DNA of 64,000 nt from positions 310,001 to 374,000 of the forward strand of contig MCGO01000037.1 of NCBI GenBank assembly GCA_002104985.1, in the 5' to 3' direction. The stretch comes from Rhizoclosmatium globosum (lineage: Eukaryota > Chytridiomycota > Chytridiomycetes > Chytridiales > Chytriomycetaceae). The translations under genes were made by a program, and so were the position numbers. The notes under the pieces are model-generated. The model saw nothing but the letters and a program-made list of their open reading frames with translations. It was not told where the DNA came from and did not search any database. Positions 51,504-62,991 of the stretch are shown in pieces. Within the stretch, counting starts at the first letter, position 1. Each line of letters opens with the position of its first letter.

Positions 51504-52016
51504 ATGACTCACTCTTCCGAATCAGAAACAGTGGTCGCACAACACACAATCCCGTTCACCGAGGGAACCCACGTGCACATTCAAATCATCCAAATGGGAT
51601 CGTCAGTGTTTGTGTGGATTGGGGCCACGCAGGGCGACGCGGTGCACTCGCTCAAACCAACGGGCCAGCTTGCCGCACTTGCCTTTGCGGCGACAACTCG
51701 GTTCAACAACGGCGCGGCAATTGGTTCAACGCTGATTGCTGCGAAGGTGGACGATGCGAGCGAGGGAATTGCGAAGCGAATTGGTTTGTTTTTGTGTTGG
51801 ACACTTACCTGGGCTCGTTCAACTGACTCTTGCCTTCTTTGATTTGAAGCGGCACGCACTAAGATGAATGTGTTTGTCAGCTGCGATCTGCCGAGTGAAG
51901 CCGCCGACCTCGTGGTCTTCTCAGAAAGGCACACAGTCAAACTCCTCAAAGAACTGGAAGCGAAACGCAACGCATCCCACGAATCCACACAATCAGCACC
52001 ATCTACAACTCTGTAA
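51504..52016 (+). CDS. PSMG4: Proteasome assembly chaperone 4 (PAC4/PSMG4)
   Basis: Small chaperone that, with PAC3, assists assembly of the proteasome alpha ring. Family features: HIQIIQMGSSVFVWIGATQG in the first half, AAIGSTLIAAKVDDASEGIAKRI, and after an intron AARTKMNVFVSCDLPSEAADLVVFSERHTVKLLKELEAK. The intron (GTTTGTTT...TTTGAAG, about 51783-51850) keeps frame. Length of about 147 residues is normal. The function is inferred from this family match. Confidence 0.82.
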
Positions 52017-52091
52017 ATAAAGCACTATTCTACTGCATGTATAAAAATGGTTTTATTAGTGTCTGCAAGCACATTCCCTTGAACAATGAAA

Positions 52092-53253
52092 TCAGTTCTT
52101 CTTCCCGTCGATAATGCCCGAGATGAGAGGAATGGCGGCATCGGCAATCGTGAAACTGAAGACGAGCTTTGGTCCAACCACAAGCAACTTTGGCACAAGA
52201 CCCTTGAAGAAGGATCCGAATCCTTCGTTCTTGACCATGTTGGAGAGAATAACGAGTCCAGCTTCGGCCTTGTCGGCGGATTTGGCCTGAATACGGGTCT
52301 TGATAACGTCAAGCTATTTGGAAGTAAAGAGGTTAATCAACAGTATTACCAATGAAACAAGGGAAACAACTCAACTGGTGAAGAAACAGTGATGGAAGCA
52401 AAGGCACCACCAATAGAAGCACAAAAGTTTTGGAAGAAGGTTGCATCGTTGTAGTCCTTCAAGCCAAAGATGTTCTCCTTAACGAAAGCAGATCCTCCAA
52501 ACAAAGCAAACGATCCAGGTGCGTTACGAGCGGCAGTCCAAGAAGCCCCACGGTACAATCCCCAACCTTCCTGAGTAATAATCTGTCCAAGTCCCTTTCC
52601 TTTCAAAATCTCTGGGTTCGTCTGAGCCTTAATCTTCAAAGCATCCAAAGGCAACAAGACAATCTCTCCGACTCCAATAATACTTCCAGCAGTTGCATGC
52701 ATCATAGTCTTCCAGTTGTCTCCAAACAAGGACTTGAAAGTAGATGAATGGTGGGTGTTGAAGTAATCCTTGACGTGTCGCTGTCCAGTCCATTTGTACA
52801 TTCGTTGCATGACCTTGTAACCGGCAGCGAAACCAATTCCTGGGAATAGAGACTTGTACTTTGTGAATGTGCCTTGTGTGGCTGCGTCACGGAAGATGAC
52901 TTTGTTGAGGACGGAGAAGCCTTCAGCTGTGGTTTGGCCCTTGGCAAATGGCTGGTTCATTTCAATTAGAATATAGGCGAGTCAAGAAGGATCAAAAGAA
53001 TGCATAGGAATCCAGCGGAGAATCGATACAGTTCTTATCGATAAGCAGACAAGAACCACACAACACTCACCTTTTCTTTGGAGTTCATCAATCTCTTCGC
53101 GATCGTGTCCACTGGGTGGAAACAGACAAGCTCCAAGACTCCCGAAAGAGCCGATCCAAGAAGACGAGAGGTGAGTGATTCGTTGCCCTTTCCAGAAGAT
53201 CCGTGGCCGCCCATGTTTTTTGTTTTGCCTTTTTTCGACTGGAAATCAGACAT
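52092..53253 (-). CDS. Mitochondrial carrier (SLC25 family)
   Basis: Three-repeat inner-membrane carrier. N-terminus MSDFQSKKGKTKNMGGHGSSGKGNESL is polar, then LLGSALSGVLELVCFHPVDTIAKRLM (repeat 1 signature PxDxxxK). Repeat 2: IGVGEIVLLPLDALKIKAQTNPE. Repeat 3: SITVSSPVDVIKTRIQAKSADK. The protein ends PLISGIIDGKKN. The central segment TWKTMMHATAGSI-like and GASWTAARNAPGSFALFGGS are fungal-typical but I cannot assign a substrate. Introns near 52340-52375 and 52970-53065. Different subfamily from the carrier at 44356. Confidence 0.88.
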
Positions 53254-53343
53254 GACTCACACCGAAAGGAAATCATGTTTGATCTCTTCTGTGGAAAGAA
53301 GTAAGCAAGGAATAAAAGGAAAAGCCTGGCTCTGGAAGTGAGA

Positions 53344-53952
53344 TTATTTCAGGGATTGGCTGTGAAACAATAAAAGCACAAGAATAAAAGTAAGATAGAA
53401 AAGCAGAGCTTTGAAAGCTCGCTTTTTTGTAAGTTGTATTCCAACGTAGGTTGGAATAGTACAACATTTATTATTATTCTTCCATTTTACATAAAACACT
53501 TGGTATCCAAACTGCTTAAACCCAAAATGTTCACCGCTTTGAACTTCAACCGCAGCTGCATCCAGATCATTATGATAAAAGAAAGTTCCAAATCGTTGAA
53601 AGAAGAAACAAAATGGTGACTCCAACCAATCCTGAGTAGCTGTAATCCCTGCAACCAAATCCCAAACGCGCGTTTCAAACCATAACATTGGAGGAACATC
53701 GAATTGGGTTCGCAGTTCTATTGTTGTATTGCAAAAGATGTATATGTTCAGTCGTTAGATCAGAGCTGTTGATTCTGTCCGAATCCAGTACAAACCAGTC
53801 GAAGGGCGTCTATCTCCATTCTCGTCTGAATCATTCGTGTTCATTGGTGCAATACGATTGCGCTGTCCTTCATTGGCAGCCGTGGTCTTGGCTTTGTGTG
53901 GGCGAGTCATTGTTGTTGTATGAAACTTGCCAAACTTAATACCGTTCCACAC
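53344..53952 (-). CDS. Hypothetical protein, doubtful
   Basis: Two open segments could form a small gene: 53755-53952 (MWNGIKFGKFHTTTMTRPHKAK... polar) and 53344-53690, which contains VWDLVAGITATQDWLESPF and DAAAVEVQSGEHFGFKQFGYQVFYVKWK. The second segment looks like ordinary globular coding sequence and ends in a hydrophobic stretch. No convincing splice pair joins them and no family is recognised. Confidence 0.3.
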
Positions 53953-54005
53953 GAATAAGTTTATTTCGTTATTTTTTTATTATCTTTCTCCAAGCATGTA
54001 CTGCC

Positions 54006-54022
54006 AGAGCCCAACGTGGGGG
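54006..54022 (-). other. tRNA-Lys 3' fragment
   Basis: Seventeen bases, AGAGCCCAACGTGGGGG, match exactly the 3' end of the tRNA-Lys(CTT) gene and its first downstream bases (47828-47844). The rest of the tRNA is absent. It lies in otherwise featureless AT-rich sequence. Confidence 0.6.
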
Positions 54023-54433
54023 ATTCCGTTTTAATTGCTGATTCAATGAGTTGGAATCTGCGATTGATCAGAACAGCATATGATCTTCATTATTTCGATT
54101 TTTAAATAAACTCAATAGATTTTCCTGCTCCATAGCTTTCCAATAAGCCATAGTTCTCCAGGAAGGGGTGATTATTAGGTGGGTGAGGTTGTGGCAAAGT
54201 TTTGAAATCGGGACAGAGAAAAAATTCGAGTTTTGCTCACTATCATTCTATATTGTTCCAAACACACCCAAACATGGCCTAAAAAGCTCGCTCCAGCGGG
54301 CGACAATTCGTTCCTCATTGCCGCCCACTTTTGCTCGCTATGAAGCATTGAAGGGATGTGTGTAAACCGATGCATAAATAAGTATGCTGGTGTGAGAGGG
54401 AAGGTTGTGTTGGCTAAAGGTAACGCATGAAAT

Positions 54434-57400
54434 ATGTTTGAAATAGTTCGGACTTTTGAACGCAAGTGCCAATCCAAAGACGATGTTGGACGACACGCCC
54501 TTCTTGAGCAAGTAAGCCAGGCACTACTCGCAGTACGCACATCGTTTGTAAGAGAGATATGCGAGAGTGATTCGGATGCCAGTGCAAGTGAGAGTGTTCT
54601 TTTGAATCAACGAAACCAGTTCAAACCACCAACACAAACCAAGTTCTCGCATCGGACTTGGCCGCAACGAACACTTCGCCCTCGCCCTCGACACGCACGA
54701 GCACAAGTCTTGTTGCCGCGCTCGTTGCCGCCGCCGACGAGAGCAAGTCCGCATCGCGTCTTGTCCTTCAACTCGCGGCAACATCGGAACAACTCTTGGC
54801 CAGTGTCGCCGAGGCAATGCTTCAAGTACCGGCCAGAAACAGCGACGATCGGAGTCTGCTTGCCTTTACTCTGTTGCACTCGCTCGTTGCTACTTCACAT
54901 TCGGACTCTCTCGATGATGCCTCAGATGACTCCCTCGCCGAACGCGCTCTGCTGCTCGCGCTAAAGAATGCGAAGCTGGACTTGCCAAACGAACCCTTCG
55001 CTCTCGCTACATCGCGAATCGTAAAGACAATCGCATGTTCAACTCCAACCGGCCTCAACGACATTGTCCAGTTCCTGTTTGCGGATCTGCATTCGCGTTC
55101 TCACTCTCGTTTGCTCTCGATTTTTGTATCGTGTGCTCACTCATTGGGTCAAGCCGTTCTTGATCTCTTTAAAACTCGTGTCGAGACTGGAATCAATGAC
55201 TTGGACCGGCTTTCCACTCTTTTTGGGCTATCGTGTTTGTTTTTGTTGGATAAATGGAATATTCAGGCGGGCGGTACCAAAGAATTTTACCATATATGGC
55301 TTGCGAGAACATTGAATTCAACGACCCGAAGATCTATTCAGTTCATTGCGTCTCTATTCCAGTCAACATATCTTTCTTGTCCCTCAGACTTTAATTGTGC
55401 AACACTCCTTGCCGTCAGAAATTTACCAGCTTTCAAACAACTTGTCTCAGACATTAAACTACATCTCGCTGATGTATCTGATTTGGATCAGTCGAAACTT
55501 GTGGAAGTCGGTATAGTTGATGGGAAGCGGTTGGCCTTCTCGAGATTTATGGACGAATTCACTGCGAATGGAGAGAAGGCAGTTCCAAAGAGTCTTTTCA
55601 TGGAGATTCTTGTTAATGACGCCTGGTAAGTCACTTACCGACTCTACTTTAAACAAGTTCTGAACTTGTATCAGGTACAAGACACAATTTCTCCCACGAC
55701 TCATGAAACGCGTGAATGAAACTACTGATACACAGTGGAAACAACAACAAACTCTTTTTGACTTCCTCCGTAAAGCTGGCCGTGTCCCTGCCTCATTTTT
55801 AGCAACCCATGCTGCAACACTCGCTGAAAACTTGCAAACCGGTGACAAGCCCATCTCACTAACCGATCTATCCGACCTGAAAACTCGCCTTGAAACCGCT
55901 ATTCAGTTATACGCCGAGCTAGACGAGTCAGTTGACGAAGCATTTGAACAGACTGCCTGGAAGGTATCAAAACGCTGTTTAGACAGATTCACGCGTTATT
56001 CAAAGTCCCGCCTCTCATCTCGACTTTTGTCTGCAAATTGACAAGTTTGGAGACTTTGAATGCCAGAACTTGTTTTGTAATACTGCCACGATTGCTGTCG
56101 TGGATTCTTTACTCAACTCCATTCGGCTGTTTGGAAGTGGGCACAAGAAGGAAGATCGAATCTCACGGGTTGTTCAGGCTATCGCTACACTACTGCAGTC
56201 ATGTCTCCCGACGTTGGTGTTACGGCTCTTTTCACTATTTTATGGCGTCGCGAAGCTGTCGGATGACCAAGCTGCTGTTCTTGCTCGTGTGTTATTTCAC
56301 ATTGGAGTTTGGCTTTCTTCGTCCCACTTTCACCACCATACTAGCAACAAGGAGGAAGACAAAGCATACCCAACAGCTTACCTTTTCCTTATCCGGTATA
56401 CTCTCGTCGATTGCCCCATCCACATGGACACTGCTGTCACAACATTCTTACAAATTGTGGAGACAAGGCCATGGAACGACCAGCATAGCAGTGATTGGAA
56501 GAAACATGAGATTCAGGTCTTGACATCTTTAACCGATTTTGTACCCCACCTCAAAAAACGCGTTGGTATAATCCGAGATCGGAGAAACGGTGTTTTAAGA
56601 AGTATTGCGTACAATGACGCAAGCGAATGGACAGTTTGGGAAGTCACGTGTTTGCGTGACAGTGGAATGACCACGTTTTCAAGAGCCCGTTACATCAAAC
56701 GAATTGTTACTCAGTTTTTAAGCAATGGGGAATGTGTGGCGCAGTGGAGTGCGGTTATCAAAGGAGTTTGCGATGGACTCTTGTGGATTGAGACACGGGG
56801 GTGGGAAAACAGCTGTGACAGGGAAGGAGCTGTTTTGATTTGTAATGCGCTTACTGAGGCATGGCTTTGTGCTGAGGAAGAAATGAAGAAAACGTGGAGT
56901 CCGGGTTTGGCGTTCAAGTTTCTTGGGGTGGATCGGTTTCGGATATTTTTCAATGTGATGTATATGTTGCCTGGACAGTGTTTGTGGTCTGTTGGAGCTA
57001 AAGTTTCGGAAGACACTCGGTTCTGGGAGGATAGGTTTTGTGAGTGTGAAGGAGTATTGGATGGAACATATTAGAGGATGCGTCATGTCTTTTGCTTGAA
57101 GGGTTATTGGCGTCGAGAAAGGGCACCGAACCCCTGGTAGTTGATGTATCTCTTTCATCTGATGTTGATATTTTACTAACTCTTGTTTCTCAAAATAGGA
57201 ACTCATTACGAATGCACCTGCAGTTACATCTTCATGGCTTGCTTCTTCGAAGTTTGCCTGGGAAGAACATACTTCGCTGTCTCAAGTCATACCACTTGAA
57301 GGGATTTATGGCTTACTTACAAAGTATGAGTAACATTATTCAATAAGGCGAAAACACTCACATTTCCTCACAGATCGCTGCCCAACTTACTGCCGCCTTC

Positions 57401-57644
57401 GATTGTAGCTAAAGCTGTAATCATTCGATATATTATGGAGTGCGATTCAACGATAGAGTCAAAAATTCTAGAAATCACTTCTAAGGATGCGATGGGTGTA
57501 GATGGTTGTCTGACTCGGGATTATATCCTTGATTCAGTGAAAGCGTTATTGAAAATGTTGCATCGAGTTACTGAGGAAGGCGTAATTGAACAACGTGAAG
57601 TTGAAATCACAAAAGAAATTCAAAAGCTTAGCACGCTCCTTTGA
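54434..57644 (+). CDS. FANCA: FANCA-like Fanconi anaemia core complex protein
   Basis: A large helical protein with no simple motifs, identified by colinear similarity to FANCA, the dimeric scaffold of the Fanconi anaemia ubiquitin ligase. FANCA-like segments in order: LPAFKQLVSDIKLHLADVSD, FMDEFTANGEKAVPKSLFME joined by an intron to WYKTQFLPRLMKRVNETTD, FDFLRKAGRVPASFLATHAA, then CLPTLVLRLFSLFYGVAKLS with FHIGVWLSSS, and NSCDREGAVLICNALTEAW. N-terminal exon MFEIVRTFERKCQSKDDVGRH joins the next (VLASDLAATNTSPSPS) if one base is added near 54640. A second break near 57068 needs one base to continue ILEDASCLLLEGLLASRKG. Introns near 55626-55676, 56005-56035, 57135-57200 and 57325-57375. Estimated 1,000 residues, shorter than animal FANCA. 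Family call is inference from remembered sequence. Confidence 0.65.
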
Positions 57645-57818
57645 AATAAACAGTGACCGTTGAATTCGTACCAAGACTTTGGGAAACTGGCAACGTCTTC
57701 GAATGATTTCCCTGTTTTGTCGGAGAGATTCGGGTGAATCACATGATTCCACCCTCACAAAAAGGCAAAAAACGTGGTCTGACCAGCGTAGAAAGTATTC
57801 ACACACCGTTCACAAGTA

Positions 57819-58903
57819 ATGCCATCGTCAAGCAACAAGACCGAGTATCAATGGGCCGTGATTGGTGCTGGGCCTGCAGGAATCGCAGCTGTGGGAAAGC
57901 TCCTTGATGCAGGGATCACCAGCAACCAGATCATTTGGATTGACCCGCTGTTTTCCGTTGGTTTCTTCGGGCTCAAGTGGGGCTGTGTGTCCTCAAACAC
58001 ATCCGTCCAGCTGTTTATCGACTTCTTGGCTGCATCGCCGGCTTTTGGAATCGATGTGAACATCGAAAAGGAAAAAGGAACTTATGAGTTGTTTAGACTA
58101 CCACCTGAATCAACCTGTCGGCTTGAACTCGCAACGGCGCCTCTGATCAAGGTTACGGAAACGTTGCGAAGCAAGGTTGAATCGTTTGTGGGAACTGTTG
58201 AATTGATTCGACAGTGTCATGACAACTCAGGATGGCAGCTGTCTCTTAAAGGGAATGACCAGACTTTAAATATTCTTACAGCCACAAAAGTTGTCCTTGC
58301 CACTGGATCCAGACCAAAGACGCTTCAAAACGCAGACGCCAAGAAAACCATACCTCTTGAAACGGCACTTCAGATCAATAGTCTACGTGCTTGTGTCACA
58401 GAAACAGACACGATCGCTGTCTACGGCTCGTCTCACTCTGCCATCATGATTGTACGCGATCTTTTGTCATTTGGTACATGCAAGGTTGTAAAACTCTCAT
58501 TTTTGCCGAATTGGATCCTACCAGCGGGAGATTCATCAACGATTCCACGGGACTCAAAGGCGATACTGCCAAGTGGGCGAAAGCAAACCTGATGGGTGAC
58601 GGCCTTCCAAGGAATCTTGTTCGAGTCAAGTCTGGTTCTTTGGATGAATCGCATGCTTTGAAAAACTTGACCAAATGCATCTATGCAATTGGATTTGAAA
58701 GAGAACCTGTCGCTGTGGAGGGTGTAGAGCTAGACAAGTATGATGCAACTATGGGACGGATTGCAAATGGATTATATGGTGTTGGAATCGCATTTCCTGA
58801 GAGAGGAGAGGATGCGGCAGGAAATCTTGAACTGCAAGTTGGAATCTGGAAGTTTATGAGGTATCTCACTCGTGTGTTGCCTTTCTGGGTTGAAGATATG
58901 TAA
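57819..58903 (+). CDS. FAD-dependent pyridine-nucleotide oxidoreductase
   Basis: Flavoprotein of the two-dinucleotide-binding-domain class. N-terminal FAD motif: WAVIGAGPAGIAAVGKLLDAG, then IIWIDPLFSVGFFGLKW. A VVLATGSRPK motif (second FAD contact) lies near residue 165. An NAD(P)-binding strand IAVYGSSHSAIMIVRDLL follows; the usual second glycine-rich motif is modified. The C-terminal third has KCIYAIGFEREPV and GLYGVGIAFPERGEDAAGN. A frame break near 58490 (CKVV|KTLIFAELDP) needs one extra base. Length after repair of about 361 residues. Substrate unknown; it is not thioredoxin reductase because no CxxC redox pair is visible. Confidence 0.75.
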
Positions 58904-58996
58904 TTGATTTGTGATGTGAAAGAGTAAACAGAGAACTTCATTTTTTTTTTGTTTAAAATTCAAATATACGACATAAATGATATATTAAAAGAATGG

Positions 58997-59985
58997 TCAA
59001 CTGGAAACGCGTACAATAATCTTTCCTGCAACATGGCCAGCTTCCAAAACCTCCATTGCATCTTTAACATGATTGAAGTCAAATCGCTTTTCAATCACCA
59101 TCTTAAGCTTTCCGGCATCTACTAACTCCTTAACCTCACGTAAAGCATCCCTGGAAGGTGTATTCATCGCCAGTTCAACTCGGCGTGACTTGAAAGGGTT
59201 CATCTTGCATCCAAGGACGTCTGCAATATTTCCAATCAACATTCCCGATCCAAGACTTCCAGCAGATACATAAATACCATCCGGCTTGATAACTTTGCAA
59301 CAAGCAGAAATGGAAGCTGTGCCTACAATATCAAGGACACAGTCATACATTTTATCCATTTGTGTAAAATCTTGCGTCTTGTAATCGATAGTGAAATCTG
59401 CGCCAAGCTGTTTCATGAGAGGCATATTCTTGCCACTTGTGACTGTTGTCACATCCGCTCCAACAGCTTTCGCAATTTGTACAGCTGCTGTCCCAACTCC
59501 ACCTGAAGCTCCATTAATCAAAATGCTCTGACCGGCTTGGAGTTTAGCAAACTTGTGAATGGCTTGGTAAGCCGTGGTTCCCGAGACAGGAATGGCGGCA
59601 GCTTCCTCAAGAGACAGTTTCACTGGCTTTTCACAAACCATATCTTCAGGTACGCTCACGTATTCGGAAAAGGCGCCGAGGATGGAAAGTCCAGGCTCTG
59701 TCATGACTTGATCACCAACCTTGAACAGTGTGCAATCTGGCCCAACTTCCTCGACTGTTCCAGAGAGGGCAGTACCAGCGAGGAGGTTCGCCTTTGGCCG
59801 AGAGACGCCAGTCATCAAACGGATTAAGTATGGGTCCCTCGGGTCAAATGCCAGTCTGCAGCGTTGAGGCCTGCAGCTTGGACTTTGATCAGGACATGGT
59901 TCTTTGTCGCAGTAGGCTTTGGGACTGTGCTGAGAGTAAGAGAGTCTTTGGCTGGACCGTATTGAGTGAGAACGTATGCTTGCAT
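58997..59985 (-). CDS. Medium-chain dehydrogenase/reductase, quinone oxidoreductase type
   Basis: Zinc-free MDR enzyme of the NADPH:quinone reductase class. N-terminal catalytic domain: MQAYVLTQYGPAKDSLTL, HVLIKVQAAGLNAADWHLTRG, LLAGTALSGTVEEVG, FKVGDQVM, AFSEYVSVPEDMVCEKP. The Rossmann NADP site is ILINGASGGVGTAAVQIAKAVGADV. No structural-zinc Cys cluster. A frame break at about 59836-59838 (RG|DPYLIRLMTG) needs one extra base, G on the coding strand, in a three-base run. Start at 59985 is the best ATG; the frame is open upstream to 60105 and a longer N-terminus is possible. The C-terminus ends HVAGKIIVRVSS, typical for the family. Confidence 0.85.
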
Positions 59986-60214
59986 TTTGAGTTGTTGAAA
60001 AGCTTGGGAGGAGGCAACGCTTTTGAGGGTAGCGCTCAAATTGCTGACAAAATGCTGATGAAAACTCACAAGCCCAAGCACCGTGGTTGAAAATACAACG
60101 GTCATGCGCCTACATCCACGAAAATTCTGCGTTTATTGGCAATTTTTCTCACAGACAGCGGTAATGGGGACTCGTTAAGTTTGTAACATAGATTTATTGA
60201 GATTTCTAGCAATT

Positions 60215-62623
60215 TACCACATAACAACACGATCTTCTGGAGGAATGTACATCTTATCACCTTCCTTGACATCAAACGCTTCGTAGAACTGTTGAATGTT
60301 CTTGGCCAAGTTTCCACGGTATGGAGCTGGTGCGTGGGGTCAGTAGCAATTCTGCTGACGATGGCCTCATCAGTTCCCTTGAACTGCCAAATCACACTCC
60401 AAGAGTAGAAAAGAGTTCTGTACAATGCATTGCGCTTCACAACATCGTTTCCGAAACGCTTTTCGATACGTCTGGCAAGGGATTGAACAGCAAGACTGAT
60501 ACCACCCAAATCAGCCAAGTTCTCTCCCATTGTGAGCTTGTGGTTCATGTGGTGAACTTTACCGGTACCTGGCTCGGTGAATGACCATGGCTGCTTGGAC
60601 ATCAAGTCACACTTGGCTTGGAAAAGGGCAGCGTCTTCCTCGCTCCACCAGTCATTCATGTTTCCGTTCTTGTCAAATCTGCGTCCTTGGTCGTCGAAAC
60701 CGTGTGTGATTTCGTGGGCAATAACGGCAGCGATTCCACCAAAGTTGACGGCATCCAAAACAAGCTCATCGTCTCCAACCAAAGCACGGTCAGCATCGTC
60801 CAACTTGAAAGCAACCTTGTCAATAGTGCTGGCATAGAATGGAGGCTGGATAATCGCAGCTGGGAAGACAATCTCGTTCTGGAGAGGGTTGAAGTAGGCA
60901 TTCACAGTTTGTGGAGACATGAACCAACGAGTCAAATCAACAGGTCCGTTGACTTTCTCCAAGAACTTAGTCTGGTAAGTGAAAATCTTGACGGCTTTGT
61001 TAATCTCCCAAAGCGAAAGTTCTGGGTTGATTACAAGTTTGTCATAAGACTCCCACTTGTCTGGGAAACCAATCTTTGGAGTGAAACGAGCAAGTTTTGC
61101 GAGAGCAGCCTCTTTGGTTGGAGCAGTCAGCCAGTCGTTGCGCTTGATAGAATCGGCCATAACATCGGCGACCTCAATAATCATATCATGGACACGTTGC
61201 TTGTCGTTGATGGAGAAGTAGCGATCAACGTACACTTGACCAAGAAGGAATCCAGTCCAGGAGTTGACAAGTTCAACTGAACGCTTCTCGTTGCTCTGCT
61301 GTTCTTTTTGACCACCCAACTTGCGCTTGAAGAAATCGAACACTTCTTCATCCAAAGCACGAGTAGTAAACTTCGAGGCTCCAAGGATGAGTTGGTATTG
61401 GAGGTACGCCTTGAGATCGTCGCGGTTCTCGTCCGCAAAGAGAATAGAGAAGACACGACGGAAGAAATCTCCATCAGTCACAATCACGCGGTAGGGACTT
61501 TCAGTTCCCTCAGGGTAGTTTTTGACATAGTTGGCATCCAAAGCTTCACGGACGTTGAGGTTTGTGATCAAGGCGTCCAAGAATGCAGCAATTCGCTCAC
61601 GAGAAGCATCTTCCACAATCACCTCCTTCTCCTCCTCATTATAGTTCGCAAGCTTGTCATCTAAGCTAGCCAATGCATTGATACCACTTGCAATGTCATC
61701 AAGAGTAGTGATGGTGTAATACTTGGAGTACTCCCTTTGCTGGTGGCTCTTCATCTGAATGTAAGCCAACTTTGTCTCAAATCGAACGACAGCTTCAGCG
61801 AACCCAGGAACCAGCTTTTCCTCTCCAACCAATTCAGCCACACGTTTGAGGTGCTCCAAAAACCAGGCACGCTTCTCCTCAAACTTGTCGTCAAAGTAGT
61901 AGTCTCGGGAGGGGAGAGACAAGCCAGACGGATTGAGCCAAAGAACCTCGTTCTTGGAGTCTTGGACCGAGGCCATGACGTTAAAGGAGAGAGGATATTC
62001 GTAATCCAACTTGTGAGAAAGCCCAAAGTATGCAGCCAACTTAATATCGTCGCCATCCAAGTGCTCACCAATGATGGCAAGACCTTCAGTAATAGGAGCA
62101 TAGGAGCCAACTCCGTTCTCCCAATCCTCAAAGCGCTTCAAAGAGGCAGACCAGATGGCGTACAACTTCTCTTCCTCAGGAGTCCGTTCAGACTTGGCAG
62201 CGATCTCGTTAAGGAGAACAAGCTGGTTCTTTAAGCTTTCATCGCGAAGGGCCATGAAGGCTCCCCATGTAGAGTACTGTATTTGAAATAAGTTAGTGAT
62301 GATGTTCAGGTGGCGTCAATTTGATGGGATGACGGATCCAAGCAATTCAAGGGAGCAACTAACCTCTGGCGGAATGACAGCGGAAGGATCGTTCAACCAT
62401 TCGCTGTTTACGTGGGCGTACAAGTCATCTTGGGGTCGTGGGCGAGGGACTAAGGGCGGAAGTGGGTGAGCAAAAACCGGAACAAGGAAAACCTGAAATC
62501 ACCTCCAAAGAAGCTTTCATAGAAACTTGTGGTTGTGGTCTTGTTCTCGGTGGTAACAGTGGAATCCGCCTTGGAGACGGTGGTGGTGGTTGTGACGATC
62601 TCAGTCTTCTTGTTCCAGGTCAT
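60215..62623 (-). CDS. M13 (neprilysin/PepO-like) zinc metallopeptidase
   Basis: Zinc endopeptidase of family M13 cleaving oligopeptides. Zinc site: IAAVIAHEITHGFDDQGRRFD (HExxH) with ENLADLGGISLA providing the third ligand (Glu) and Asp. Substrate-binding NAYFNPLQNEIVFPAAIIQPPF is also conserved. The N-terminus begins MTWNKKTEIV, with a Thr-rich stretch and no membrane anchor or signal peptide, so the protein is probably cytosolic, unlike animal neprilysin. An early segment is PRPQDDLYAHVNSEWLNDPS. Introns near 62280-62365 and 62447-62505. A frame break at 60336-60339 (CCCC on the coding strand) needs one more C. The repaired end is HAPAPYRGNLAKNIQQFYEA...RVVMW, the conserved M13 C-terminus, stopping at 60215. 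Confidence 0.93.
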
Positions 62624-62991
62624 CTTGTGAGATCTTTTTTGGTTTCCAACAAGCGGAATGAACCACTTTTTATAGCGAACGGAGATATTTAAAATCGTGG
62701 ATCCGCCTTTCAACATGGCTTGAGCGCTTTATTTCATGGGTCAGCCAGAGGGATGAATTGCATCAATTGGGAGGAGAGTTCGGAGGTCTTGGCAATGCAA
62801 CTATGGGGAGATGCAAGAAGATCCGAGTGCTTCCGTTTGCATTCTCGAAATTTAAATCGAACATACACTTTATTCCAAAAGAGAGCACTTCCAAATAAAA
62901 GAACAAATAGTGCAAACAAGCAGAAACGCAATCTTCTCTTCTCCATCAATAAATAAATCCAGCTTAACCACCACAAATCAGTTCTCAACAC

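Noticed and set aside
54006..54022. Primer-binding site of an LTR retrotransposon
   Set aside because: No TGG precedes it, no flanking LTRs and no gag/pol frames are present.
60618..61280. Plus-strand open frame of 220 codons
   Set aside because: It lies opposite the conserved M13 catalytic domain and has no homology of its own.
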